64,000 nt of DNA, from positions 189,410,001 through 189,474,000 of the forward strand of contig JBITNC010000001.1 of NCBI GenBank assembly GCA_050084985.1, written 5' to 3'. Positions within the stretch are counted from its first letter, which is position 1; each line of letters starts with the position of its first letter. The DNA comes from Nageia nagi. Lineage: Eukaryota; Pinophyta. The translations under genes and the position numbers were made by a program. Below are positions 1 through 11,469 of this stretch, one piece after another. The notes under the pieces are model-generated. The model worked only from the letters and a program-made list of their open reading frames with translations, was not told where the DNA came from and did no database searches.

Positions 1-2
1 AA

Positions 3-1016
3 AAGCAAGAGCTTGACAAACAACGACAAATTTTTGATAAGGTAAAACAAGAAGTTCGAGATAGTTGGTTACTTCATGAGAAGTCTCAACAAAATAAAGT
101 ACAACCATCTACAACTCTTAGAAATCCAATGCAAGGGCATCATTTACCTTCTAATCTTCCATCATTATCATCTTCATCATTGTTATCAAGATCTCCTTTT
201 GATGATGAATCTTATGATTCAAACCTAAAGCCAGAAAGAAATACCAATCATAGAAGATACCGAAAACATCCTCAGGGTAGTTGGATAGATAATGAATTAG
301 AGGATTTCATGAAGGATTTCATGAATAAAGAAATGAAAATATCAGGGTTCAAGAAGTTGACATATGAAAATCTTTGTAATGAACCCATTCATCCAAGTGT
401 CCCTAAGAAGAAATTACCCTACAACTTTGAAATACCTAAGATAATTCCTTTTACATGAAATAAGGATCCTAAGGAACATTTAAGGTGGTTTAAGTTTTCA
501 AATTACCTAATTTCTAATGATGAGGTCTTGATGATAAGTTTGTTCCCCATGATGCTTGTAGCCCAAGCCTTGGAATGGTATAATAATTTGCCATGACATA
601 GTATTTATTCATTTTCCCAATTGGTAGACTTGTTCTTACAACATTTTAAGATTTATATCAAAGAGGAATCTTCTATTATGAATCTTGTAGAACTAAAAAA
701 ATCTCAAAATGAATCAATTGTTGGCTTTGTTTCATGGTGGAGGGATATACTTTATGGCATGCCCTATACCTTACCTCAGGAGGAGTTAGTTAAATTATTC
801 AGTCAAAATTGTTTAAGGCCTATAGCTAGTATATTACAAATCCAACAATATAATACTCTCGAAGAAGTTATTGCTCAAGCATTTATAATTGAGAAGGTCA
901 AAATTAAATATGGTGAAATAAAAATTATGATAAAAGAAAAATATAACAAAAATGAGTATTGTAATTATCACCATCAAAGGGGTCATAGTACAAAAAAATT
1001 ATCTAGCATTGAGAAA
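3..1016 (+). pseudogene. gag: gag polyprotein of element A (5' truncated by window, two in-frame stops)
   Basis: Gag forms the particle that packages element RNA. One reading frame runs from base 3 to 1016, broken only by TGA codons near 457 and 594. It contains the retrotransposon-gag helical domain: the order NEPIHPSVPKKKLP, then a DPKEHLRWF segment, then QALEWYNNLP, is shared with the gags of elements B and D in this window. The C-terminus has a zinc-knuckle start of the C-x2-H-x4-H type (CNYHHQRGH), but the last cysteine is lost to a frameshift in a seven-A run near 990-1000, after which reading continues in the protease frame. The N-terminus is cut by the window edge. The domain call is firm from comparison with B; the gene is inactive. 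Confidence 0.85.
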
Positions 1017-1734
1017 TAGAACTCAAAATTCAATCAAAGATAATAACTTGGAAGGTGAAGACTATACTTCTATTCCAGATCAAAATATAAAAAATTATCA
1101 AGACTCACTTCCTTCATATCAAGTAAATACGGTATCTATTGTACCTAATTATAGTCAAGTGACACCCACCTGGAATCCAAGTAATCAACCTATTATAAGA
1201 ATAGTTGGAGTTGATACTGGAACTCAAAACATACAAGAAAAACAAATTGATATATCATATAATCAAAAATCCAAAATGCAAGTCCCTCCATTGATACATC
1301 AGCCTATAATTTCTTTTTATGACCATGAGAGACAACCAAATAAGGGACTTCAAGGGTTAGATCCACCTCTCCATGTCATTGGTAAAGTAAATGGTAAAAT
1401 TGTTAAGAGGATATTAATAAATGAAGGGTCAGATGTCAATATCATATCTACATTGGCATATCACAAATTGAATCTTCCTTTCTCTCATATTTCTTTACCA
1501 TCATTACAAATAAAAGCATTTAATAATGCCTTATGTTCAACAATAGGGTCAATAGTGTTACCCATCACCATTGGATGTAAGACAATACAAACATCATTAT
1601 ATATCATCGAAGGGAACATCGAACAATATAATATTCTTTTAGGTAGACCATGGATTCAAGAAATGAAATGTGTCCCATCTACATTTCATGGTTGTCTAAA
1701 ATACATTCATGAGGGAGTACTCCATTGTGTATGA
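1000..1734 (+). pseudogene. aspartic protease (retropepsin) of element A
   Basis: Retropepsins cut the Gag-Pol polyprotein during particle maturation. The frame enters by a +1 shift at the end of gag and runs to a TGA at 1735. Seen in order: a proline-rich linker, DPPLHVIGKVNGKIVKRILI, the active-site position written NEGSD instead of the DEGSA of element B, AFNNALCSTIGSIVLPI, and the flap-distal motif ILLGRPWIQEM. The match to B's protease is close over about 130 residues. The replacement of the catalytic Asp by Asn would kill the enzyme. No RT follows. Confidence 0.82.
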
Positions 1735-2300
1735 AGAGATGAAAATCCATACTCACATTATAATATTACAAAATCATCAAAAATAAAACCTCCTATGCAA
1801 AAGTCAAAAGGCAAATCATCATCCATCTCTGCTAGGTAAAGACATAATCATAAAGGTATGAGATGGAAATTAAAATTCAAAGATGATTACATTGATGGAA
1901 TGCAATCATCGAAACAACCTAAGAGGGTGGTAGATCATATAATGAAAGAAAACCTAAAGCCTAAGTCAATAAAATATGATAAGTATGGACATCATATTTA
2001 TCATCATCAATTGGGGCATGATACTAAACATTGCCACCAATTAAATCATGCCTTTCATGATTTGATGGATGATAGATGATTTGAAGTAGATATATCTTTA
2101 TTGATAAATAACAATTTACATAATTTACAAAATACATACATACATTCCACACAATTAAACAATGATGAATTATGTTATTTGCATAAGGATATTCGATCCC
2201 CTTCACATCGTTCACATTGGGGCAGCTGTCCCCCATCTTACTTTTGATCTCCTCATGTTCTACATAGATCACATTGGGGTAGTTTCCCTCCATCATATAA
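1735..2300 (+). pseudogene. post-protease segment with a second zinc-knuckle-like motif
   Basis: After the protease stop, where B continues into a G-patch-like motif and RT, A instead carries a segment with HHQLGHDTKHCHQLNHA. This is the H-x4-H-x4-C half of a gag zinc knuckle followed by the usual L-x-H-A/I-x-D-L-[IM]-D-D tail (about 1985-2079). The first cysteine position is replaced. Further on is a short repeated phrase, SHWGSCPPSY and SHWGSFPPSY, about 65 bases apart. The segment looks like the C-terminal part of a gag from another copy or family joined behind the protease. Function as coding sequence today is unlikely. Confidence 0.5.
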
Positions 2301-2754
2301 AAAAAAAATCATCAAAACATGATTTAGAAATTACACAAACATCAAAATATGATTAAAAACTAAAATGATCATATCCAATTTTGAAATAGGTTATAATAAG
2401 TTTATTGCATTTCCATGTCTTCCCCTTTTTCCACCTCGTATTCATTCCCCATTATGTTGGGATATTTGAGTATTAGATTATATTCTAACAATTCATCAAG
2501 GCATATATACTATACATTATCCATGATCACTTCCATACCATTTTACAAATATGATTAATACTTATTGTAAAAGAAATAGTTTATGAAATTAATATTCTTA
2601 TTGACTTTACCCACCTTCATCATGAAATTCTTGAAACTTTGGATGATAAAAAAACATGACTATGATACACTTAAGGTTATTATGGACTCATACACATTTT
2701 CACATTTAAATAATCTTAAAATAGTCAAGAATGAGGTGTTACAAGAACATGATT
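2301..2754. other. no recognisable feature (element A, between coding remnant and conserved block)
   Basis: AT-rich sequence with scattered stops in all frames. I see no domain, repeat or RNA gene. It lies where about 4 kb of pol is absent compared with element B, so the deletion scar should fall between about 1735 and 2755. Confidence 0.4.
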
Positions 2755-3110
2755 TCGAGTGAAAGTATTACATGTTCATCCTATTATTCGCTTCATTTCG
2801 AACCCAAGAATCATTTGATAGTTAAAAAAAAGGAGATGAAAAAAGTCAAAAAAAAAAATTACTACATCATATCAATGATTCTTGGGTGATTACAATATCC
2901 TCTACTGGGGCTATGGACGCCTGACTAGCAGTAGAGCAAGGTTGTAGCAGGATCGAGGGGTTAATCCTCATCGGGGCTATGGATGCCTATCTGGCAATGG
3001 GACATACCTTATGAGTGGCAACATGTACATATTGGTTAGTGACCTTCTTTCCTATGGACCTCTGTACGTTTCATATGGATGAACTAGCTTATATATTTTA
3101 TGCTCTGGTG
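2755..3110 (+). other. conserved non-coding block with inverted-repeat hairpin and polypurine loop (A copy)
   Basis: Arms CCCAAGAATCATTTGATA (2803-2820) and its near-perfect complement at 2870-2886 enclose a purine-rich loop of A runs and GGAGATGAAAAAAG. Downstream (about 2895-3100) is a block matching element B at 42890-43100 on the minus strand nearly base for base. It includes two copies of a GGCTATGG-type phrase followed by GCC-N5-GGC mini-hairpins. No conserved reading frame explains it. By position it lies in the untranslated interval of the genomic RNA. A role as packaging, export or processing RNA is inference. Confidence 0.7.
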
Positions 3111-3559
3111 ACATTTAGTTTGAGATTGTCTAGAGATGGAAATAAACATCATTGCACACACATGATTCTATGATAATTTTGAGAACATCATGACTTTGTT
3201 TTATATCATCTAAAGAAGGAAAAATCTAATGGTGATTGGTTAATATGGTCAACTTGAATATTATGATCATTAAATTTCTTTATCCTCCCATGCCTCCATC
3301 CCATACTATTTATTATTACATAGTAATTAATATTACAATTATATTTATCAATGCCTTGATGAGTCGATTAGTTTATCTTTCTAAATACTCAATACATCCT
3401 ATGTCTATTCATTTGTTCTACTATTTTCATATTAACATCCACCACCACCCCATACACATTATACTATACCAACTTTCATATTTTATTATCCAACATCCAT
3501 ATATTTTTTAATCTATCCTTATCGATTATTAAATTGGAGGTGCTTCCATATTATTTGAG
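3111..3559. other. non-coding 3' region of element A
   Basis: No gene or repeat recognised. Short open frames here are low-complexity, AT-rich accidents without homology to any family I know. Confidence 0.4.
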
Positions 3560-3905
3560 AAAAAGAGTGAGTGATTGCTCTCCCCATTAATATGGGAGTC
3601 AACATTGTTGTTGTTAAAACCTTTTGCTTCTATTCTTATCCACAAGTTTAAGCAAGAAATTGCCCTTAGTAGATTGATAAAATTCAACCCTAGAACATTG
3701 TTAAATTTTATAGCTTCCATTATCCTTTGGGATCGAGAATAAGAAATTATTCTCCCCATTGAATTGGAAGTCAATGTTCTTTTTCTATCATATACCATCC
3801 ATTTCAACCCCTTAGAACATCGATAAAAAGCTTCCATCATTCCTTGGGATTGAGAGTAAAAAATTGCTCTTCCCTTTGAATTGGAAGTTGATGTTCTTCT
3901 CCCCT
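3560..3905 (+). repeat. degenerate tandem repeat, about 117-bp period, in 3' region of element A
   Basis: A phrase of the form TTCTCCCCATTGAATTGGAA followed by GT-CAATGTTCTT recurs near 3574, 3746 and 3863. The last two copies also share the preceding GCTTCCAT-ATTCCTTGGGAT-GAGA segment, giving a period near 117 bp. The first copy is more diverged and spaced about 172 bp away. Open frames over this stretch on the minus strand are products of the repeat and not a gene. Confidence 0.6.
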
Positions 3906-5724
3906 TTTCGTTCATTATCATCTACCCATAAATTGAATGTGTGTTACATCTTGTTCCATATCCTTTGTACATGTTATCATAAAATAAAAAGTATTAGTAG
4001 CCAAGTTTGGTAAATGATACAATCTAATACTGTAATTTTTCAAATCATTATCCTTAAATTTGAAGATATTTAATAATATCAAAATCAACATTTAAAAAAT
4101 AAAAATACAATAATAATCCCATACATCTTTAATGGGATAATTGTTATCGTCATATTCCTCATCATGAATCTTTAATGATATCAAATTATAAACAATTCCA
4201 TCCTGAAATTTTTGATAATGATTTTTGCAAGAAATGATAATGAAACCCATCCTGCTGGGGCAAATAGTAGGATTATCAAACATTAAAATGTTATCTACTT
4301 TGAAAAGACTCCACGTCACATACATGCTAATGGAAAAGAGCCTATGGAATAAAGTGTTCCATGAAATAGCATACGTAGGCAAGCATGAGTACCTAGTAAG
4401 GTGTAGAACTTGTTTTCAAAATACTTTGATTGCAAAAATTCAAAAAGTTTATGTTTGATCATAATTTGGGCCAACTATGATTGTCCATGACCCAAAGCAA
4501 ATCATTTGCCTCTACCATCAACCAACAAAATCAAGATTTAAAATATTCATACATAAGTTGATAAACTCAAGTGTACAAGTCTTGACTTAACCACTTACCA
4601 ACCTCAAGTATATTATCACCTACTTATGAGTCTAGTGGTATTTGCATAAGTCTACAATGATAACATATTAGTTTGTTTGTATCTTCTTAAGATACATGAC
4701 TATGTTTGCTCACTACATCATGTATCACATATGCATTTACATTTATGAAAAAATCATATGTGATTGTGCACCAGTGTCAACCATTTGTCATATTCATACA
4801 TCACATATATGTACTCATGGGAATAAGTCAAAACATGAAGAATATAACCAAATAAACATGCCAAGTTGATCATAAACAATTTCATTATGAATCATTGATA
4901 GGACAAGCACCATTTATTGTTTATGATCTTACAATGAATCACGAACTTGCTAGTTCAAATCATATGTCATGTTATGCATGTTTAGTCATCACTTATTATT
5001 ATACGTATTCAAAAAACACTAGTCATCAAAAAATATGATTCCAATGATTTTTGTAAAACCTATTCTTCTAGAGTAATAACATAATAATCAAAATTCAAAT
5101 CAGTGCACACAAAGGGGACTTCATGTCATATACCTGACTCAGTTCCATACATTTCCTCAGGGTAAACACAAGACACCCATGTAATGATATATGGAAACAA
5201 GCCTTTAGTACCTATTTGGTGTACAACCAACATGTGTTCAAAATACTTCAATTGCAAAGCTCAAGAAATCATACCTAGATAATTGGGGTAAATACAATTT
5301 CCCATGACCTAAAATCAAACCTTATGTTCACCTATAAATGATTGAAACAATAAGGTTAGAATCATTCATACATTCATCTTACTTGTTCACTAGCTAATAT
5401 GCATTAGTTTTTTCAATAATCTATCATCATCGTCACTGACATCATTAGTCAGTTCAAAAGGGGCCATAATGCTAAGAAAAGCACCATAATCAAAGTAAGC
5501 CCGCGATCACATAGCAATATCATGGCTACATCTCTCTTAAAATGTACCCAAAACATTGTTAATTAGAAAATCGAAAGTTATATTTCTACTCACGATTAAG
5601 GTAATTAGGATTTCCTATAACCTAAAATAAGATATTTATGCTCAATATGATTCTAAAATACTTATGCAAAAGATCATCACGAAACCCATTCTGCTAGGTC
5701 AAAAGCAGAGAAAAATGAAAGATG
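3906..5724. other. non-coding 3' region of element A with dispersed sub-repeats
   Basis: No coding domain. A phrase like GAAACCCATCCTGCTGGG (about 4240) recurs as GAAACCCATTCTGCTAGG (about 5683) and GAAACCCTGTTGTCAGG (about 6457). Phrases such as CAAAATACTTTGATTGCAAA and CAAAATACTTCAATTGCAAA occur near 4420 and 5240. This suggests an old, diverged long-unit duplication of the 3' untranslated region. Confidence 0.5.
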
Positions 5725-6165
5725 ACTTGTATATACAAAATAAGCTTCCTATCACATACTCGCTTCAGCATGCAGAGACAAACTAGAGTCTTGTCATGCA
5801 ACTGCCATAAATAGCACATAGTATGGAGATAAACACAAGCAAATTTTTGATATACAACATCACTATCTCAAACTTGTATATACAAAACAAGCTTCCCATC
5901 ACATACTCGCTTCGGCATGCATAGACAAACTAGAGTCTTGTCATGCAACTGCCATAAACAGCACACAGTATGGAGATAAACACAAGTGAAGTTTTGATAT
6001 ACAACATCACTATCTCAAAATTGTATACATCAAATAAGCTTACCATCACATACTCGCTTCGGTATGCAGAGACAAACTAGAGTCTTGTCATGCAACTACC
6101 ATAAACAGCACATAGTATGGAGATTGACACAAGTGTAGTTTTGATGTATTACAATATCATTTTCA
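5725..6165 (+). repeat. tandem array, 147-bp unit, 3 copies, in 3' untranslated region of element A
   Basis: Three head-to-tail units begin at 5725, 5872 and 6019, each 147 bp, and are highly similar. All contain AAGCTTCC/ACC, ATCACATACTCGCTTC, GACAAACTAGAGTCTTGTCA and CAGTATGGAGAT-type phrases. Only a few substitutions separate units, so the expansion is younger than much of the surrounding decay. Tandem arrays in the 3' untranslated region are a known habit of Tat-lineage elements and a known source of plant satellites. Confidence 0.92.
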
Positions 6166-6237
6166 AAATGTATCAATTGCAAAAGTTAAAAAATCATATT
6201 CAGTCATGGCAAAGGCTATCCTCATGACAACACTAGA

Positions 6238-6298
<61 letters not shown>
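6238..6298. repeat. (TA)n microsatellite
   Basis: About 30 uninterrupted TA dinucleotides, between the 147-bp array and the distal 3' untranslated region of element A. Confidence 0.98.
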
Positions 6299-6301
<3 letters not shown>

Positions 6302-6790
6302 AGTTGATTCAGAGAAGCTATAATTATATCCTACTAAAAGATCTTAAGCTTTATAAGAAAAAGATTTTGATGATATTTCTTAAAAATATCGTTAACATTT
6401 ACAAATATCAAAGGAGATAAAATGTGATGTATCATTGTTATAGGAGATCATCTTGAAACCCTGTTGTCAGGACAAAGGACAACACCATCAACACTCATAT
6501 ACTAAAGAAAACTTATACAGTACATGTGCACTTAGACATGCAAAATGACATAATAGAAATGTCATGCAACTATCACACAAGCTCAACACATCATCATACC
6601 GAAAACAGTCACTTCTGAAGTATATTCAAATTTGTTTTCAAAACTACATCAAATGTTAAAACAAAACACATTTTATCATAATTTGATAAATCAAAATTTT
6701 GATTCATTTAAGAAATTGAATAAAAACTTATATCATAAAAAAGCAACAATAAATAATCAAGCAAAAAAGCTTCTCATTCTATATTTGTGA
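6299..6790 (+). other. conserved distal 3' untranslated region of element A
   Basis: No coding content. From about 6420 onward the sequence matches the minus strand of element B at about 38781-39115, including GGAGATCATCTTGAAACCC, ATGTGCACTTAGACATGCA and the segment ending in an AAGC box before the hairpin. This identifies it as the family's shared 3' end upstream of the PPT. Confidence 0.75.
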
Positions 6791-6835
6791 AATTATCAAC
6801 CGCATTGTCGGTTGATAATTCAAAAAGGGGAAAAA
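6791..6835 (+). promoter_or_regulatory. hairpin plus polypurine tract (plus-strand primer) of element A
   Basis: Arms AATTATCAACCG (6791-6802) and CGGTTGATAATT (6809-6820) form a perfect 12-bp stem with a 6-nt loop. They are followed at once by the purine tract CAAAAAGGGGAAAAA (6821-6835), which abuts the TG of the LTR at 6836. The PPT resists RNase H and primes plus-strand DNA during reverse transcription. Element B has the same hairpin and PPT at 38734-38780 on the minus strand, with a different loop. Confidence 0.88.
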
Positions 6836-7674
6836 TGTAGACACCTAAAAATGTCCCTTTTTAACTAGTAAACATTGAGATAATCATAACTCTTTGAGAC
6901 AATATAAAATAGGTTTAAAAAACATATTATTGGATAGCTCTCATCGAGTACATGCAAAATGGGTGGTCACATGACTCTTTTTAGGTAAAATTGGCTATTT
7001 GGCGGTCATTTTAATATTGTTACAAAAATTGAAAACTAGTTGCCAGTGACCCAAAACAGTCGCAGTGTTTTGAGATGATCGTCGACGTTCGCCTAGTAAT
7101 CGCTGGTGACTCTGTAATAGCCGAACAAGAAACCAAAATAGTGAGAGAAAGTTGAAACATTTCATTCTTCCAAGATGATGTGGATAGAGGGGGTCAGTTA
7201 CGACCTACGGTGGCTTTTCACTTCCCCTTACTAGCCTTGGAAAACCTCACCCAAAATCTATATATACAAGCCAAAACAAAGCAATGGGGACCCAATTTTT
7301 GGAAGTAGGTTAATGCTGCCAAAATCTTGTGAGCTCATACCTTTTTATTGTTTTATGCTATTTTCAATTTAATACATGTCATACATAGATGCTTTGATGT
7401 TATTTTCTTTTGCATGTGTGTAGGATTTACAAGTTGTCCATATCAAGGAGAGAAGCAAGCAAATCAAAAACAATGAAGATCTAATACTCTCATTTTGGCA
7501 AATGGCATTTGTAAAAGTCCCTTCCAAGGAAAAATTGTATTTTGAGCTAAAAATCAATATCAATTTACAATTACAATATTTCTACCTATTTTACATAATT
7601 TGAGGTTCAGTGAAAATCAAAGAATAATTGTATTTTATGTTATTCTACATTCCAGCTCTATTTTCACTGCAACA
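6836..7674 (+). repeat. 3' LTR of element A (839 bp)
   Basis: Starts TGTAGACACC right after the PPT and ends CACTGCAACA. Both ends are identical to those of the LTR at 37898-38733 in element B. A degenerate array of a motif like GCCAGTGAC at roughly 20-bp spacing lies in U3 (7036-7130), and a TATA-like box at 7258-7266 marks the promoter. The 5' partner is outside the window. Confidence 0.93.
7257..7268 (+). promoter_or_regulatory. TATA box of element A LTR
   Basis: CTATATATACAAGCC-type box near the middle of the LTR. The aligned site in element B (38318-38325, minus strand) reads TATAAATACAAG. This is the expected RNA polymerase II promoter separating U3 from R. Start site not determined. 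Confidence 0.6.
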
Positions 7675-8300
7675 CTTTTGAAGAACAAAAACCTTGTTGA
7701 AGGTTTTCCTAGTAAATCGTAAAGTATGGGCTTTTGTGAAATTTTAATCTTGGTAAAGATAAGAAGGTATAAGTATGGGCTTTCCTAGTTAAGGGATTAT
7801 GAAATCTACAAAAAATAATTAGATAATCTACAACTTGAAAACTATATGAAGGGATACAACATTCCAAAAAACTCTCTTGATTTAATCATAGTGTTTTAAA
7901 TGCAATTAGTCAATGGCTGTTAGTAAGAGTAGTATTAGAAGTTTTAGATATTTACAAGTTTTAGCCTATAAATATAGGTATATTGAATGTAATAAAGGTC
8001 AAATAATTAAAATATTTTCCCTCGTAATGTTGCTAGAGTATCTTTCTGAATACAAGTATGGCATGTTTTCCCTTATTCAATTTATTTCCTCTTCTATGAG
8101 ATTAAATTATTGTATATGATTTAATATATGCTTTAAGACTAGCTATTAATGACATATTTAGCTAGGGTTACATATGTAGGAATTATTGATTTATGTCTAT
8201 TAACTTGATTATCCTTCCCATCATTTTGCTTAAGAAGCCTATTGGTGAGGTGTTAATTCACCCCTCTAATTTGTCAATCTAAGGTTCATGTGTACTAGAG
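7675..8300 (+). other. possible LTR or leader remnant of another retroelement
   Basis: Immediately after element A. It contains a TATA-like CCTATAAATATAGG (about 7966) and, near 8255-8275, GAGGTGTTAATTCACCCCTCT, a phrase I associate with the LTR/leader of Copia-type elements. No paired copy or boundary is visible, so the assignment is weak. Confidence 0.25.
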
Positions 8301-9740
8301 GTTATATGTAGTAACAATCATGTTATTTACTATGATTTAAAATCACACACACCTACAAGAAATGTAAATAAACTGGAAATGAAATAGGCACACAACTAAA
8401 ATAAAATAGTAGGAAAATAAAAGAGAGACTTGTACCAGTTGGAGTTGGCAAGCTCCACCTGATAAAACCTCTAGACTAACTCATAATATAGAGAAACTTT
8501 GAGCTTTATTGCTTCGTTGTTGCTCATAAAATAAACTTATTTTTCTATTACATTCTCATAATATCCAACCCTAGATTCTATTAAGAGAGGGGTTTTTATA
8601 ACTTTATCAAATAAATATAAGAGATATGGCCCATAACAACTGGCCAACTATCTTTTATTCCCTATATGACTACAAAATAAATCTAATAAATGATAAAATA
8701 TGGTTACAATAATTTGGTTCAACAAAAAAAAGGAAAATATAAATAATTACAAAGTTCCCCATCAATAGTATCAATCTGGTAGCTATTGTCCAATGTAAAT
8801 GTTGATGTAAACTCCTCATGACTAGTCATGTACCCCCTTCAAAGGTTGGTAGCATATTGAATGCTTTCTTCTAAATCTGCTATTGAATACAAGTGCATAA
8901 TAGAATGAATATATTGCAACTATGATTTGTTCCATTACCCTAATTGCATATAGAAAAAATTATTAAAATATTGCATACATGTTGGCTGACATGTGAGGAC
9001 CATATGGCTACTCCATCTAGATTGCTAGAGATAACCTGTGCTTTGAAAAGGAGAGATGTGCACCCATATTAGCATGTATAAATGCTAATTTCTTGAACTG
9101 GATAAATGGAGGAGAGGAAATATAAAATTTTCCTATAATTCCTTTATTTAAAAAGAACTATTTAAAACCTTTGAGAATAAGAATATAATTATTATAATTT
9201 CTCCATTATCCTTCAATATCCAAATGTAAGTAACTATGGATATATTTCATCACCAATAATTATGAAAACATAAAAATATTAGTAAACAACACAATATATC
9301 ATTTAATTCCTATTTTAGATAAATTTATTATATTTAAGTGTATTTAACTATTACTATAATATCCTTTAGTATTTAATTAATGGCATAATATGTATAAAAA
9401 ATGAGGCATTTCTATGGCTCATATCCTTTATTCACTTTCTTGCACTCAAATGTTTTATCTCTTTCTAGTACTCTTCTATTTTATTCTATTTCCTATACTC
9501 TATCCTTCATAAGGTAGTGTAGAAGATCTCCCCTTGAGGATAGTATGACCCTATACCCAATAGATAAGGCAACAACCTTTAACTTGGAGGTTGAACTTTA
9601 AAAAATAGTTCATCCTTAGTAACGTGGTTGATTGTGATTCGCATGTGCTAAAACATTACATAATCTTGATCAATATTTATTTTTGTGTCATTTTAAATGG
9701 AATATACCCACCCATTTTTAAGAAATATAAGATACTTGTG
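8301..9740. other. no recognisable gene; may contain the 5' LTR of element C
   Basis: AT-rich and stop-rich. Near 9745-9775 is TTGGTGACTCTAATGAAACA, in the place where a primer-binding region would be expected upstream of element C gag, so the 5' LTR of C may end close to 9745. No matching 3' LTR was found after 16.5 kb, so this is not confirmed. Confidence 0.3.
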
Positions 9741-9778
9741 GGTCTTATTGGTGACTCTAATGAAACAAGGATAGTTGT

Positions 9779-11300
9779 GTGAGAAAACACATTCCATACA
9801 TAGAACCAACATTGGGAAATAACTCAATATCAAGATATAATTCAACCAAGGTTTGGAGTGAGTTCATGTTTATGATATCTCAGGCTAAGTTAAGAAAGAA
9901 TCTTCTTGAGTTATATCAAAACCTCTTACTTGAACTTTATTATTGGTGTTCAATGCAGTGGAAAAAATGGTTGCTCAAGCACCACCCCTAATCTATCCAT
10001 AATGGAATATAGTTGGTCCCTTAAATATGACAAATCCTATGGCTATTCCATAAAATGATATGAATTCTCTTACAAACTACAATGGTACTAGAAAGATATC
10101 TTATGAGCATTGTCTATATGTCATTGCTTCAGGCAAGATGCAAAATATCACTAAAGAAAATGTAATGGTTAGACTTCTAGACTAGTATCGATGTTTATCA
10201 TATAGGTCTATTACCTCATGGATATATCTTATTAAGCCATTTTTCAAGGAGTTTTATGAAACCATGGATTGCTATTCATTGTTCATACATTTTACTACCA
10301 TCTAAAGGCATCCATAGGAATCCATTATAGATTTCAAAATCTATTTTGGTAAGACTTGGAGCCAAATTCTGGTGCAAGTGAAACCCCCAACATCTATTGC
10401 ATACATGTATTGTTTGTAAGCTTTTTCTCTAGATTTAGAATTGAAAATAGATATTTCTAGGAAAATCATGTTCTTAGAATTATATCACACAAAATCTATT
10501 CTTGAATCTTCTCTAATAACTATTGGTAAAATCTTGAGTAGAGTCTTATCCCCTTTCACACCATACATCATGCTTCTGAAAGAGACTCAACATTTGACTT
10601 TATCTACTCCCCCTCTAGGGGAGATACCTTGAGCTCAGTCATTCATTAAAAATTATAGAAACCCAAGAGCATTAGGTCAACCACCTACATCAAATGCTAG
10701 GTTGGCTCTCCCTACACCTAATGTTCCTCTAGCTCTACTAGCACCCCCATAAGTCCTCATGCTTAAGGGGATAATGCTATGTAGATAGAGATCAATGAGA
10801 TCAAAGTGATGCTCCAAAGCATGGTAAATCAAGTCATGACCTTAAAAGGTAATTAGAGATTTGATGAAGGATAGCATAGGAGATTATCATTCCCTTCTAA
10901 ATACCAAATGTCAGTTAAAAATGAGGAAGATCATGTACACCTATCTGCAAAAGTTATGGATACCAAAGGGTTTGATTGGTGTATAGCTTGTAATAATCCT
11001 CATGTATAAGAATCATATCTAATGTATTGGTATATATTGTATCTATAAGCTAACAAAGGTGTAACATATGAAAGCATGAATATTGAGGCACCTAAGCTAA
11101 AGTTTATAAAAATTAGCCCTATTGATGTTGGTGTCCTAGCTATCAAAATAAGGATCTCAAAGAAGTCTTGTAAATGGATTTTAGACACTCTAGGATCTTC
11201 TTCTAAATCATCCCCTCCTAAAGATGATCAATGGACACCCTTGAAAGGGAAATACAAGGAATTAAATAAAGAAACCACAAATTAAAAAGCTTAAGAGACT
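9779..11300 (+). pseudogene. gag: gag of element C
   Basis: Particle protein remnant. In one frame near 10080-10320 are SYEHCLYVIASGKMQNIT, a missing central KGKALxWY-type stretch, SITSWIYLIKPFFKEFYE and DCYSLFIHFTTI. They follow the same plan as the gag of element E (PYEHYQDVYLLAS, then SINSWGELCQALIKIF). The C-terminal part (10441-10750) is a long proline-rich tail. Further remnants reach 11285. Several TAG/TAA codons and at least one shift make it non-functional. Confidence 0.65.
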
Positions 11301-11469
11301 CCAAGGAGTAGTGAAACCAACATAATCAAAGAAAGTTAACAACTTACTGATGAAATAAAAAAATCAGTGAGAACCATTTAGTTCCTATTGCTAACACAAG
11401 CTCATAGAGAGGAATAAGATTAACACTTTTAAAAAATATTCCCAAATAAGGAAGGAAGAATGAATACCT

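Larger units (their letters stand above)
1..7674 (+). mobile_element. Element A: Tat-type Ty3/gypsy LTR retrotransposon, 5' end outside window, pol deleted
   Basis: A plus-strand element with gag and aspartic protease at its left end, a long non-coding 3' region, a polypurine tract and a 3' LTR ending at 7674. The LTR starts TGTAGACACC and ends CACTGCAACA and is closely related to the LTR of element B at 37898-38733. The block at 2755-3110 and the stretch before the PPT also match B, so A and B are one family. RT, RNase H and integrase, which occupy about 4 kb in B, are missing, so A could only have moved with proteins supplied by another copy. The 5' LTR and leader lie outside the window, so no target-site duplication can be tested. 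Confidence 0.85.

Noticed and set aside
3529-3921. 130-codon open frame on the minus strand
   Set aside because: It follows the degenerate 117-bp repeats and repeats itself in translation; no domain, and it lies in the non-coding 3' region of element A.
7369-8119. Short frames of 64-68 codons around the end of LTR A
   Set aside because: No motif, AT-rich, overlapping LTR sequence.
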